A stretch of DNA of 64,000 nt. Origin: Rhizobium mongolense USDA 1844. Lineage in GTDB: Bacteria > Pseudomonadota > Alphaproteobacteria > Rhizobiales > Rhizobiaceae. Made by a program: the position numbers and the translations under genes. The DNA lies in assembly GCF_000419765.1 (NCBI RefSeq), contig NZ_ATTQ01000022.1:186-64185 (forward strand). The letters run 5' to 3'. Below the pieces are notes generated by a model. It saw nothing but the letters and a program-made list of their open reading frames with translations, did not search any database and was not told the origin of the DNA. Each line of letters opens with the position of its first letter. Position 1 is the stretch's first letter. Below are positions 1 to 7,453 of the stretch, one piece after another.

Positions 1-428
1 GCTTCGGGTATCATCGGCATATAGATGGTGACGCGGTCACCCTTCTTGACGCCATGCTTCTTCAACACGTTCGCCATGCGGCAGACATGCTCGTAAAGCT
101 AGTTGTAGGTGATCTTCATGTGGAGCGAGGGATCGTCCCCCTCCCAGATTATCGCGACCTGGTCGCCGTGGTCCTTCAGGTGTCTATCGATGCAGTTATG
201 TGAGACATTGGTTTCGCCGTCCTCGAACCACTTGATCGAGACATTGCCCTCAAAGGACGCGTTCTTGACTTTGGTGAAGGGCTTCGACCAGTCGATGCGC
301 TTGCCATGTTCGGCCCAGAAGGCATCGGGATTTTCGACGCTTTCCCTATACCATTCGAGATAAGCCTCATTGTCGACAAGCGTTCGTGTCTTTACGGACT
401 CCAGTACAGGGTAACGATGGGATGCCAC
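1..428 (-). pseudogene. acs: acetyl-CoA synthetase, 5' part, with in-frame amber stop
   Basis: The reading frame starts at a GTG (426-428) with a GAGGAG Shine-Dalgarno seven bases upstream. It encodes the N-terminal acetyl-CoA synthetase region (acetate + ATP + CoA to acetyl-CoA, cytosolic), recognisable from stretches such as FWAEHGKRIDW and NCIDRHLKDHGDQVAIIW. After residue 109 (KITYN) there is a TAG at 99-101, but the same frame continues with LYEHVCRMANVLKKHG and YMPMIPEA, which is typical Acs sequence, up to the window edge. In the family this position is usually Glu (GAG), so one G-to-T change explains the stop. It is the last gene of a minus-strand run after the GNAT and aspA. It is either a decayed extra acs copy or a sequencing error; the rest lies outside the window. 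Confidence 0.85.
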
Positions 429-485
429 GAAATACTCCTCGGATTGTCTGAGTTGGCTTTGCGCTGCGATCGCAGCGCTACTCCA

Positions 486-1937
486 TTACGCTTTGCTTAG
501 GGTCTCGCCGCGCGTTGGCCCGATCATGCTTTGCGGATCAAGCAATTCGCCAAGTTCATCGGCACTCAACAAACCTTCCGCCAAGACCACGTCGGCGACC
601 GGCCGCCCCGATCTCTGGGCAAGCGTCGCGATGCGCGTTGCGTTTTCATAACCAATGCGCGGATTGAGGACCGTGACGATGGCCAGACTGTTTGTCACCA
701 GCTCGTGGCAATGTTGCTCCTCCGCAGTGATGCCCTTAACGCATCGTTCTGTGAGCGCTTCAATCGCGCGCGTCAGCATCCGAATAGACTGCAATATGTC
801 GAAAGCGATCACCGGCTCGAAAGCGTTCAGCTGTAGCTGCCCGGCCTCGGCGGCAAATGTCACGGTCAGATCGTGCCCAATAACCTGATAGGCCACCTGG
901 TTGACCACCTCGGGAATAACTGGATTGACCTTGCCCGGCATGATGGACGAGCCAGGCTGCACCGCTGGCAGCCGGATTTCGCCCAATCCGGTTCGGGGGC
1001 CACTCGAAAGCAGACGCAAGTCGTTGCAGATCTTCGACAGCTTGACAGCAATGCGCTTGAGGACGCTCGAGAAGCTCACGAACGCGCCGGTATCGGATGT
1101 TGCTTCGATGAGGTCGGGGCAAGGGACGAGCTCTTCGCCGCTCAACGTCGACAACACTTCAATCACTGTCTCGGAATAGCCGATCGGACTGTTGATGCCC
1201 GTTCCGATCGCCGTCGCGCCCATGTTCACCTCGCGGAAGAGGCGGGCGGCCTCATCAAGGCGGGCGATATCCTCCCCGATCGTGGTCGCAAAGCTCGAAA
1301 ATTCCTGACCGAGCGTCATCGGCACGGCGTCTTGAAGCTGGGTGCGGCCCATTTTTACGATGTGCCGGAACTCTTCGCCCTTGGCTTGCATAGCGAGCCT
1401 GAGCTCGTCCATGCGACCGCGCAGATCACCATAGCTACGAAGAATGCAAAGTCGAACTGCCGTCGGGTAGACGTCATTGGTCGACTGGGACAGATTCACA
1501 TGATTGTTTGGATGGAGCGCAGAGTATTCACCCTTGCCGTGGCCCAGAAGTTCAAGGGCACGGTTGGCAATAACCTCGTTGGCATTCATGTTGGTCGATG
1601 TGCCGGCGCCTCCCTGGATCATGTCGACCACGAACTGATCATGCAGACTTCCTGCAATGATCTCGTCGCAGGCTTCGGAAATCGCCTCCTCGTGCGCATC
1701 GCTCAAAATACCAAACTTGCGATTGGCGCGCGCCGCAGCCTTTTTCACCATCGCCAACGCGGCTACGAGATGCGGGAAATCCGACAGCTTAATGCCCGTG
1801 ATGCGGAAATTCTCCAAAGCACGCGCCGTCTGTACGCCGTAATAGCGGTCAGCAGGCAACGCGAAGTCTCCGAGCAGATCGTGCTCGATACGCACGACGG
1901 GTTTTTCGATCGGCTCGCAGAGCGGGATGGCCGCCAT
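486..1937 (-). CDS. aspA: aspartate ammonia-lyase (aspartase)
   Basis: 483 residues, full length for the aspartase/fumarase superfamily. The enzyme converts L-aspartate to fumarate and ammonia in the cytosol. Visible signatures are the substrate-binding GGAGTSTNMNANEV segment, HPNNHVNLSQSTNDVYPTA, and the superfamily signature GSSIMPGKVNPVIPE carrying the flexible catalytic-serine loop. The match to aspartase rather than fumarase rests on overall wording of these motifs and is good but not absolute. The ATG has a strong GGAGGTAAG ribosome site. It lies 38 bases after the GNAT gene and 57 bases before the broken acs, all on the minus strand, suggesting co-transcription. In this context it would feed aspartate carbon into the TCA cycle. 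Confidence 0.92.
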   Translation of the reverse strand: MAAIPLCEPIEKPVVRIEHDLLGDFALPADRYYGVQTARALENFRITGIKLSDFPHLVAALAMVKKAAARANRKFGILSDAHEEAISEACDEIIAGSLHDQFVVDMIQGGAGTSTNMNANEVIANRALELLGHGKGEYSALHPNNHVNLSQSTNDVYPTAVRLCILRSYGDLRGRMDELRLAMQAKGEEFRHIVKMGRTQLQDAVPMTLGQEFSSFATTIGEDIARLDEAARLFREVNMGATAIGTGINSPIGYSETVIEVLSTLSGEELVPCPDLIEATSDTGAFVSFSSVLKRIAVKLSKICNDLRLLSSGPRTGLGEIRLPAVQPGSSIMPGKVNPVIPEVVNQVAYQVIGHDLTVTFAAEAGQLQLNAFEPVIAFDILQSIRMLTRAIEALTERCVKGITAEEQHCHELVTNSLAIVTVLNPRIGYENATRIATLAQRSGRPVADVVLAEGLLSADELGELLDPQSMIGPTRGETLSKA

Positions 1938-1975
1938 GGATGCTTACCTCCCCAGGCAGGACAGATTGAGTTCGA

Positions 1976-2833
1976 TCAGCCGAGTGTGTGGCTAGCGAGC
2001 GCGTAGGTTCTGGGCTCGCGTGGCCCATCACCTCGACGTATAGCGAGCCAACGTCGCCCGAGCGACATGGTTGTCACCGTGTCGTAGACCGGAAGACCGC
2101 AGCGGGACAGAAACTCGGAAAACCTCCCGTCCTTTTCGCGGGTGTCGAGCCGTAGGAAGGAGGCGGCATGTCGGGTGGCGTGCGGATGAACCACGGCGAT
2201 TGCATCCTCGTCTCTGGCGGCCACAACAGGCCCGATGACGTGGCCACGCCCGAACGGCCGACAAAGCGAAAAAGCCTCGATCTTGCCGCCGCGCATCAGT
2301 GCGATGCCCTTGGAGCATGTCAGCAGTCGGGCCAGCAATATCCGGCGATCTGCACCGAAGGCAGCCTTGTCTAACTCGGCGATGGCATCAAGATCCCCGG
2401 GCTCCAACGCCCGCAGCACGCTGCCGACCGGTGGATCAAGTTCCGGCGGAGCGATCGCTTCGCCATTGCACTGGTAGACAGTCCCCTCTCGAGTGAAATT
2501 CAGGGATTGGTACAGACGCCGCGCGGCTCGCGTGGCATTGAGCCCAAGGTCACGCCCTTCAAGCCGATCCAGCACATGGCCCATCAGCCATTGCCCGGCA
2601 CCGTTCGATTGCAGACGGGGAGAGGTGATCACCATGCCGATCGTGGCAAAATGCACATCATAGGGAAACCACATCGCAGAGCCCATTATGCGGCCGATTT
2701 CGTCCATCGCAACGATGCCCTCGCCGATTTCCCGCAGCAACTGCCAGTCTTCGGCGCGATGCGGCCATCCGACAGAAATCGATAGCGCATGCAGCCGATC
2801 GAGATCTGTGGTGCTGAGATCGGCAATACGCAT
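1976..2833 (-). CDS. two-domain GNAT acetyltransferase (YitH/HolE-type C-terminal domain)
   Basis: 285 residues from the ATG at 2831-2833; an upstream extension in frame lacks family similarity and was not used. An N-terminal GNAT fold (residues about 1-130) contains the acetyl-CoA binding region around ITSPRLQSNGAGQWLMGHVLD. The C-terminal half (about 145-285) resembles the second acetyltransferase-like domain found in YitH/HolE-type proteins. The core pattern GWPHR.EDW, a CoA loop, YxxLxF, then ALEPGDLDAIAELDKAAFGADRR is closely shared with the protein at 19818-20657, so the two are paralogues. It probably acetylates a small amine or amino acid; substrate unknown. It is transcribed divergently from the FAD oxidoreductase operon and leads the aspA-acs run. 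Confidence 0.85.
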   Translation of the reverse strand: MRIADLSTTDLDRLHALSISVGWPHRAEDWQLLREIGEGIVAMDEIGRIMGSAMWFPYDVHFATIGMVITSPRLQSNGAGQWLMGHVLDRLEGRDLGLNATRAARRLYQSLNFTREGTVYQCNGEAIAPPELDPPVGSVLRALEPGDLDAIAELDKAAFGADRRILLARLLTCSKGIALMRGGKIEAFSLCRPFGRGHVIGPVVAARDEDAIAVVHPHATRHAASFLRLDTREKDGRFSEFLSRCGLPVYDTVTTMSLGRRWLAIRRGDGPREPRTYALASHTLG

Positions 2834-3100
2834 ATCGAAACTGTCGACAACTCTCGATTCCTTTGGAACCACGTGCGTTTCTCCTGAACACCGATCTTCA
2901 CGCCGAGCGCGATCCACGCTTCGGCAGGGCGACTGAATGGTATGCCAAGGCAACCGACAGAAATTGCTTGTGAGGCTACTGGAAACACAACAATCGACCA
3001 AATCTTGCGTGATTTCGGCATGTAACGTCTGGGTTGATGTCTAGACTCAACGAAACTGGCTCGAACCGGCGGCACCGCCGTGAAAGTTAAGAGATTAGAG
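2834..3100. promoter_or_regulatory. divergent promoter region between GNAT-aspA and the 11-gene operon
   Basis: This 267-base gap separates two divergent transcription units and must hold both promoters. No coding sequence with family similarity is seen in it. I could not pick out a convincing sigma-70 pair or a symmetrical operator by eye. The embedded LysR of the plus-strand operon is the obvious candidate to bind here (inference). Confidence 0.5.
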
Positions 3101-4429
3101 ATGTCGCCTCCGGTTAGTCCCGTTTCCAGTGCCTCCACGATCCCGTCCCGTATCGATGTCGTCGTCATTGGTGGCGGCATGGCTGGCGTGGCTGCAGGCT
3201 ATGAACTCGCGCGCCGAGGAACCTCTGTCGCCATCGTCGAGAAAGGCCTGGTTTCGGGCGAGCAGTCGAGCCGCAATTGGGGATGGTGTCGCCAGCAGAA
3301 CCGTGATCCGCGCGAACTGCCGCTCGCCCAGCTCGCGATGCGTATCTGGGCTGGTCTGAATGCTGACCTCGGCGAAGAAACCGGCTTTCGCCGCACGGGC
3401 CTTGTTTACGCTTCCGGCAATCCAGCAGATATCGCAAGTTGGGAGAAATGGAGCCAAATCGCTCGTGCTTTCGATGTCGATACGCGCATGCTAACCACTG
3501 CCGAGACGGCCGCCCTCTTGCCTGGAAACAGCCGCAACTGGGTCGGCGGCGTGCATTCCCCTACGGACGGCCGCGCCGAGCCGCAGCTTGCGGTTCCCGC
3601 TCTTGCCCGCGCCGCCCAGCGCGCCGGCGCCGTCATCGTGCAGAACTGCGCCGTACGCGCATTCGAGACCGAGGCCGGCCGCCTATCCGGCGTGGTGACG
3701 GAACAGGGCCCGATCCGCTGCTCGGCCGTGCTCGTCGCTGGAGGCGCCTGGAGCGGCATGTTGCTGCGTCATCACGGCGTCCGCTTCTTGCAGGCCTCGG
3801 TGAAATCGACGTGCTTCTACACGGAACCCGCCGCAGCGGTGACCGAAGGCGGAATTTCAATGCAGAACGTCGCGCTGCGCCGCCGCCTCGACGGCGGCTA
3901 CACGGTGGGCTTGAGTGGTCAAGGTCAGTTGCAGATCGCGCCCTGGGGCTTGATGCAGGCGAAGGCCTTCTGGCCGACCTTCCGGGCGCGCCGCAAGGGG
4001 CTCACCTTCGCGATCGGACGTCAGTTTTTCGAAGGACCGGAAGCGTTTTCGCGCTGGCGGGCCGACAGTGTCTCGCCCTTCGAACGCGTCCGCGTGCTGA
4101 ATCCGGCGCCCGACCGGCGCCTGATCGACAAGGGGCTCGAAAGACTGCGCAACATCTATCCGCAGCTTGCCGGCCTCAAGGTCGCGCAGGCCTGGGGTGG
4201 CATGGTAGATTCGACCCCGGACGCGATCCCGGTTATTGCTCCGGTCAAGGCGCAGCCGGGCCTTTTCATCGCCTCCGGTTTCAGCGGTCACGGCTTCGGC
4301 ATCGGTCCGGCGGCCGGGCGCCTCGCGGCCGACCTCATCCGGGATGACGCGCCCTGCGTCGATCCGACACCATATCGCTACGAACGCATGATCGACGGCA
4401 CCGATTTCGGCAACCCGGGTATGCTTTGA
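3101..4429 (+). CDS. FAD-dependent amino acid oxidase/dehydrogenase (DadA/glycine-oxidase family)
   Basis: 442 residues from the ATG at 3101; an in-frame GTG at 3080 is possible but only adds seven residues. A Rossmann dinucleotide site, VVIGGGMAGVAAGYELARRG, lies at about residues 21-40, and the C-terminal FAD-binding stretch GFSGHGFGIGPAAGRLAADL is intact. The diagnostic EQSSRNWGWCRQQNRDPREL segment is shared with the paralogue at 29019-30344. Members oxidise the C-N bond of amino acids or secondary amines, giving an oxo acid or aldehyde plus free amine. It is the first gene of a tight operon, followed after 11 bases by an M20 deacylase, so it may act on the amino compound that enzyme releases. 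Exact substrate cannot be told from sequence. Confidence 0.88.
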   Translation: MSPPVSPVSSASTIPSRIDVVVIGGGMAGVAAGYELARRGTSVAIVEKGLVSGEQSSRNWGWCRQQNRDPRELPLAQLAMRIWAGLNADLGEETGFRRTGLVYASGNPADIASWEKWSQIARAFDVDTRMLTTAETAALLPGNSRNWVGGVHSPTDGRAEPQLAVPALARAAQRAGAVIVQNCAVRAFETEAGRLSGVVTEQGPIRCSAVLVAGGAWSGMLLRHHGVRFLQASVKSTCFYTEPAAAVTEGGISMQNVALRRRLDGGYTVGLSGQGQLQIAPWGLMQAKAFWPTFRARRKGLTFAIGRQFFEGPEAFSRWRADSVSPFERVRVLNPAPDRRLIDKGLERLRNIYPQLAGLKVAQAWGGMVDSTPDAIPVIAPVKAQPGLFIASGFSGHGFGIGPAAGRLAADLIRDDAPCVDPTPYRYERMIDGTDFGNPGML

Positions 4430-4440
4430 GGACCACAATA

Positions 4441-5565
4441 ATGCAGGCAATGGAAATCCTTGAAGCGCTCGTTGGCTTCCCCTCCGTTGTCGGCACGCCC
4501 AATGCCGGGATCGTAGCCTGGATCCGCGACTATTTGCAAAACCACGGCATCGACGTCACGATCCTTCCCGGCCCGGAGGGTGACCGATCGAACCTCTTCG
4601 CCACCATCGGACCGAGGGACGTGCCGGGCTACATCCTTTCGGGCCATATGGACGTGGTCCCGGCTGCCGAGAGCGGCTGGACGAGCGACCCCTTCCGGCT
4701 GCGCGCCGAAGCGGGCCGCCTATATGGTCGCGGCGCAACCGACATGAAGGGTTTCCTTGCCGCCTGTCTTGCTGCCGCTCCGGGCCTCGCGCAGGCGCCG
4801 CTCCGGCGTCCGATCCACTTCGCTTTCTCCTACGACGAAGAGGCGGGCTGCCGAGGGGTACCGCATATGATCGCGCGCCTGCCTGAGCTCTGTAAAACCC
4901 CGCTCGGCGCCGTCATCGGCGAGCCGAGCGGCATGCGCGCGATCCGTGCGCACAAGGGCAAGGCTGCCGCCCGGCTGACGGTCAACGGTCGTTCCGGTCA
5001 TTCCTCTCGGCCGGACCAGGGGTTGAATGCCATTCACGCCATCGCCGGCGTGCTCGCCCAAACGGTGACGGAAGCCGACCGGCTGGCACGAGGCCCGTTC
5101 GAGCACGTTTTCGAGCCACCCTATTCCTCTCTCCAGATTGGCACGCTGAGGGGCGGACAGGCGGTCAACATTATTCCGGATTCGTGCGAAGCCGAGTTCG
5201 AGGCGCGCGCAATTTCCGGCGTTGATCCCGTCGGGCTGCTCGCACCCGTCCGTGCCGCGGCCGAAGCGCTGACGGAACACGGCTTCAAGGTTGAATGGCA
5301 GGAACTCAGTGCCTATCCGGCGCTTTCGCTTGACGCCGATGCGCCGCTTGCAACGCTATTTGCGGACCTGACCGGGTGCGCGCCGCTCGCCGCCGTCAGC
5401 TATGGTACGGAAGCCGGGCTTTTCCAGCGGGCGGGCATCGATGCGATCATTTGCGGGCCTGGCGACATCGGTCGTGCCCACAAGCCGGACGAATTCATCT
5501 GCGCAGACGAACTCTTCGCCTGCCAGGCGGTGATCGAGGCGCTCGGCGCCCGCTGCAGCGCCTGA
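4441..5565 (+). CDS. ArgE-like M20 metallopeptidase / N-acyl-amino acid deacylase
   Basis: 374 residues from ATG 4441, with GAGG nine bases upstream overlapping the previous stop; a TTG at 4426 is in frame but less likely. This is a zinc amidohydrolase of the M20/acetylornithine deacetylase family. Metal and catalytic motifs are visible: SGHMDVVP, GRGATDMKG, FSYDEEAGCRG, GEPSG and a C-terminal AHKPDEFI with the last metal-ligand histidine. A lid domain segment with NGRSGHSSRPDQGLNA holds the dimer-interface histidine. It would remove an N-acetyl, N-carbamoyl or similar group from an amino acid. The neighbours (FAD oxidase before, HyuAB after) argue for a catabolic deacylase rather than arginine biosynthesis (inference). 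Confidence 0.87.
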   Translation: MQAMEILEALVGFPSVVGTPNAGIVAWIRDYLQNHGIDVTILPGPEGDRSNLFATIGPRDVPGYILSGHMDVVPAAESGWTSDPFRLRAEAGRLYGRGATDMKGFLAACLAAAPGLAQAPLRRPIHFAFSYDEEAGCRGVPHMIARLPELCKTPLGAVIGEPSGMRAIRAHKGKAAARLTVNGRSGHSSRPDQGLNAIHAIAGVLAQTVTEADRLARGPFEHVFEPPYSSLQIGTLRGGQAVNIIPDSCEAEFEARAISGVDPVGLLAPVRAAAEALTEHGFKVEWQELSAYPALSLDADAPLATLFADLTGCAPLAAVSYGTEAGLFQRAGIDAIICGPGDIGRAHKPDEFICADELFACQAVIEALGARCSA

Positions 5566-5584
5566 CCATCACGAAGGAACTACG

Positions 5585-6508
5585 ATGACCTTCCTCTTTA
5601 ACTCCGACGCCAAGCGCGGCGCAATTTTCGCCGAAGCGTTTGCGCACGAACTGCCCGACATTCCCTTTTCACTGGACCCGCAGACAGTCGATCCGGACGC
5701 GGTGCGCTACCTGATCACCTGGACGGTGCCGGAAAATCTCGCGCGCTATCGCAATCTCGAGGTACTCTTTTCCATCGGCGCCGGCGTCGACCAATTCCGC
5801 ATCGATGCCGTCCCGGCGCATGTGAAGGTGGTACGCATGGTCGAGGACGGCATCGTCCGGATGATGCAGGAATACGTGGCGCTCGCCGTGCTCGCGCTGC
5901 ATCGCAACCTACCAGCCTATTTCGAGCAACAGAGACGAAAATTCTGGCAGGCGATTGCTCCGGTTCAGGCTCAAGAACGCCGTGTCGGCGTGCTTGGCCT
6001 CGGCATGCTCGGCACCGCAGTGCTCGAACGTCTGAGGCCGTTCGGTTTCCCGATGTCCGGCTGGAGCCGCAGCCCGCGCGAAATCGACGGAATCAGGTGC
6101 CTGAGCGACCGGGACGGCCTCGATACACTGCTGCGCTCCACCGACATTCTTGTCTGCCTGCTGCCGCTGACGGACGAAACGCGCGGCTTTCTCAGCACAA
6201 AGCTCTTTGCGCTGCTCCCGGCCGGTGCCACGCTCGTCCATGTCGGCCGCGGCCCGCAGCTCGACCATCAGGCACTGCTCAACGCCCTCGACAGTGGGCA
6301 TCTCGCAGGCGCCGTGATCGACGTCACCGATCCAGAGCCGCTCCCCGCAGACCATCCCTTCTGGATCCATCCGAAAATCCTGCTGACGCCGCATATCGCC
6401 AGCGTCACCCAACCCGAAACCGCCGCGATGGCGGTGATCGAAAACATCAAGCGCATCCAAGCCGGCCTCGACCCCATCGGGCTGGTCGATCGCCACCGCG
6501 GCTACTAA
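5585..6508 (+). CDS. D-isomer-specific 2-hydroxyacid dehydrogenase (GhrA-like)
   Basis: 307 residues, the usual size of glyoxylate/hydroxypyruvate reductase A. The NAD(P) site is VGVLGLGMLGTAVLERLRPFG (a GxGxxG fold), followed by GWSRSPREIDG. The catalytic Arg lies in VHVGRGPQLD, and the Glu and His in DVTDPEPLPADHPFWIHP and LTPHIAS. The enzyme interconverts 2-oxo acids and D-2-hydroxy acids in the cytosol. It has a GAAGGAAC ribosome site and starts 19 bases after the deacylase gene, so it is in the same operon. There it could reduce the 2-oxo acid made by the FAD oxidase (inference). Confidence 0.9.
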   Translation: MTFLFNSDAKRGAIFAEAFAHELPDIPFSLDPQTVDPDAVRYLITWTVPENLARYRNLEVLFSIGAGVDQFRIDAVPAHVKVVRMVEDGIVRMMQEYVALAVLALHRNLPAYFEQQRRKFWQAIAPVQAQERRVGVLGLGMLGTAVLERLRPFGFPMSGWSRSPREIDGIRCLSDRDGLDTLLRSTDILVCLLPLTDETRGFLSTKLFALLPAGATLVHVGRGPQLDHQALLNALDSGHLAGAVIDVTDPEPLPADHPFWIHPKILLTPHIASVTQPETAAMAVIENIKRIQAGLDPIGLVDRHRGY

Positions 6509-6535
6509 ATTATCAACCCACAGGAAAGAAAAGCC

Positions 6536-6889
6536 ATGTCCCTGTTGAAGACTATCGAAACCAACCCGACCTTTGCGCCGCGCGAGTCCGACCCTCTTCC
6601 CGAACGGCTGATCTCCGGCAATCCCTCCTTCAAGACCTGGGCTCAGGACGTCGCCCGCGGAGAGATGGTCCATACCGGTGTCTGGGAAGCGACCCCCGGT
6701 GAGACTCGCTCGATCAAGGGCGAAACCTTCGAATTCTGCCATATCCTTTCAGGCGTCGTCGAGCTCACCCAGGAAGGCGGCGAGCCGGTCATCTATAAGA
6801 CCGGCGACAGTTTCGTCATGAAGCCAGGCTTTGTCGGGGTCTGGAAGACGATCGAGACCGTGCGCAAGATTTATGTGACCGTGATGTGA
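6536..6889 (+). CDS. cupin-domain protein (DUF861/EutQ-like)
   Basis: 117 residues forming a single small beta-barrel cupin. The first cupin motif is degenerate (GETFEFCHILSGVVELT) and the second follows as TGDSFVMKPGFVGVWKT. This is the Cupin_3 style that occurs in ureidoglycine aminohydrolase-like and EutQ-like proteins, and such short members are commonly found inside amino acid or amine catabolic operons. The metal-binding histidines are not fully conserved, so an enzymatic role is uncertain; it could be a ligand-binding or accessory protein. A GGAAAG ribosome site precedes the ATG. Its stop overlaps the start of the next gene by four bases, indicating translational coupling. Confidence 0.85.
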   Translation: MSLLKTIETNPTFAPRESDPLPERLISGNPSFKTWAQDVARGEMVHTGVWEATPGETRSIKGETFEFCHILSGVVELTQEGGEPVIYKTGDSFVMKPGFVGVWKTIETVRKIYVTVM

Positions 6890-7365
6890 CGCCGATGCCG
6901 CGCGACCCGATTGTCTTCGAGTCTTCCCGGTACGGCTACATCCTCAGCACGGATCGCGCCCGCCTCGATCCGGCAACGGTCCACCGCTTCCTGGCAGCCG
7001 ATTCCTACTGGGCGCGCGGCATGACACTGGACCAGTTGCAGCGAGCGCTAGAACATTCGCTGCCGATTGGCGTCTACGCCGAAGACGGCACCCTCGCCGC
7101 CTTCGGCCGCGTCGTCACCGACTATGCCGTCTTCGCCTATCTGCGCGATGTCTTCACGCTGCCGACCCACCGTGGCAGAGGGCTCGCCTGCTGGCTCGCC
7201 AAAGAGATCCGCAACCATCCGGAGCTCGCCGGCGTCACCAGTTGGGTGCTGGCGACCCGTGACGCGCACGCCGTCTACGAGAAGGCCGGCTACCGTCCGG
7301 CTCCGCATCCCGAATATTATATGACCGTTCCGAAGCCGGACGAGGCAGAGCCGCGCGAGCCATAA
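6886..7365 (+). CDS. single-domain GNAT N-acetyltransferase
   Basis: 159 residues from a GTG that overlaps the cupin stop (GTGA); an ATG three codons later (6895) is an equally good start. The GNAT core is visible at FGRVVTDYAVFAYLRDVFTL, followed by the acetyl-CoA pyrophosphate loop THRGRGLACWLAKEI and the C-terminal YEKAGYRPAP motif. It probably acetylates a small amine or amino acid with acetyl-CoA in the cytosol. It is not closely related to the two-domain GNATs at 1976 and 19818. A substrate cannot be assigned. Its place between the cupin and hyuA supports a detoxifying or intermediate-processing role in the operon (inference). Confidence 0.85.
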   Translation: MTPMPRDPIVFESSRYGYILSTDRARLDPATVHRFLAADSYWARGMTLDQLQRALEHSLPIGVYAEDGTLAAFGRVVTDYAVFAYLRDVFTLPTHRGRGLACWLAKEIRNHPELAGVTSWVLATRDAHAVYEKAGYRPAPHPEYYMTVPKPDEAEPREP

Positions 7366-7453
7366 CCGCAGGTTATGGATTCCTTTCATGTCTTTCGTGG
7401 TCTCAACGGCTGCCTGCGCGCATCCTGTCATTGATCACACAAGGAGGTGCGCC

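Noticed and set aside
873..2006. 377-residue open frame opposite aspA
   Set aside because: It lies on the antisense of a clear aspartase and is low-complexity Arg/Gly/Asp-rich sequence with no family match; GC-rich codon bias makes long false frames.
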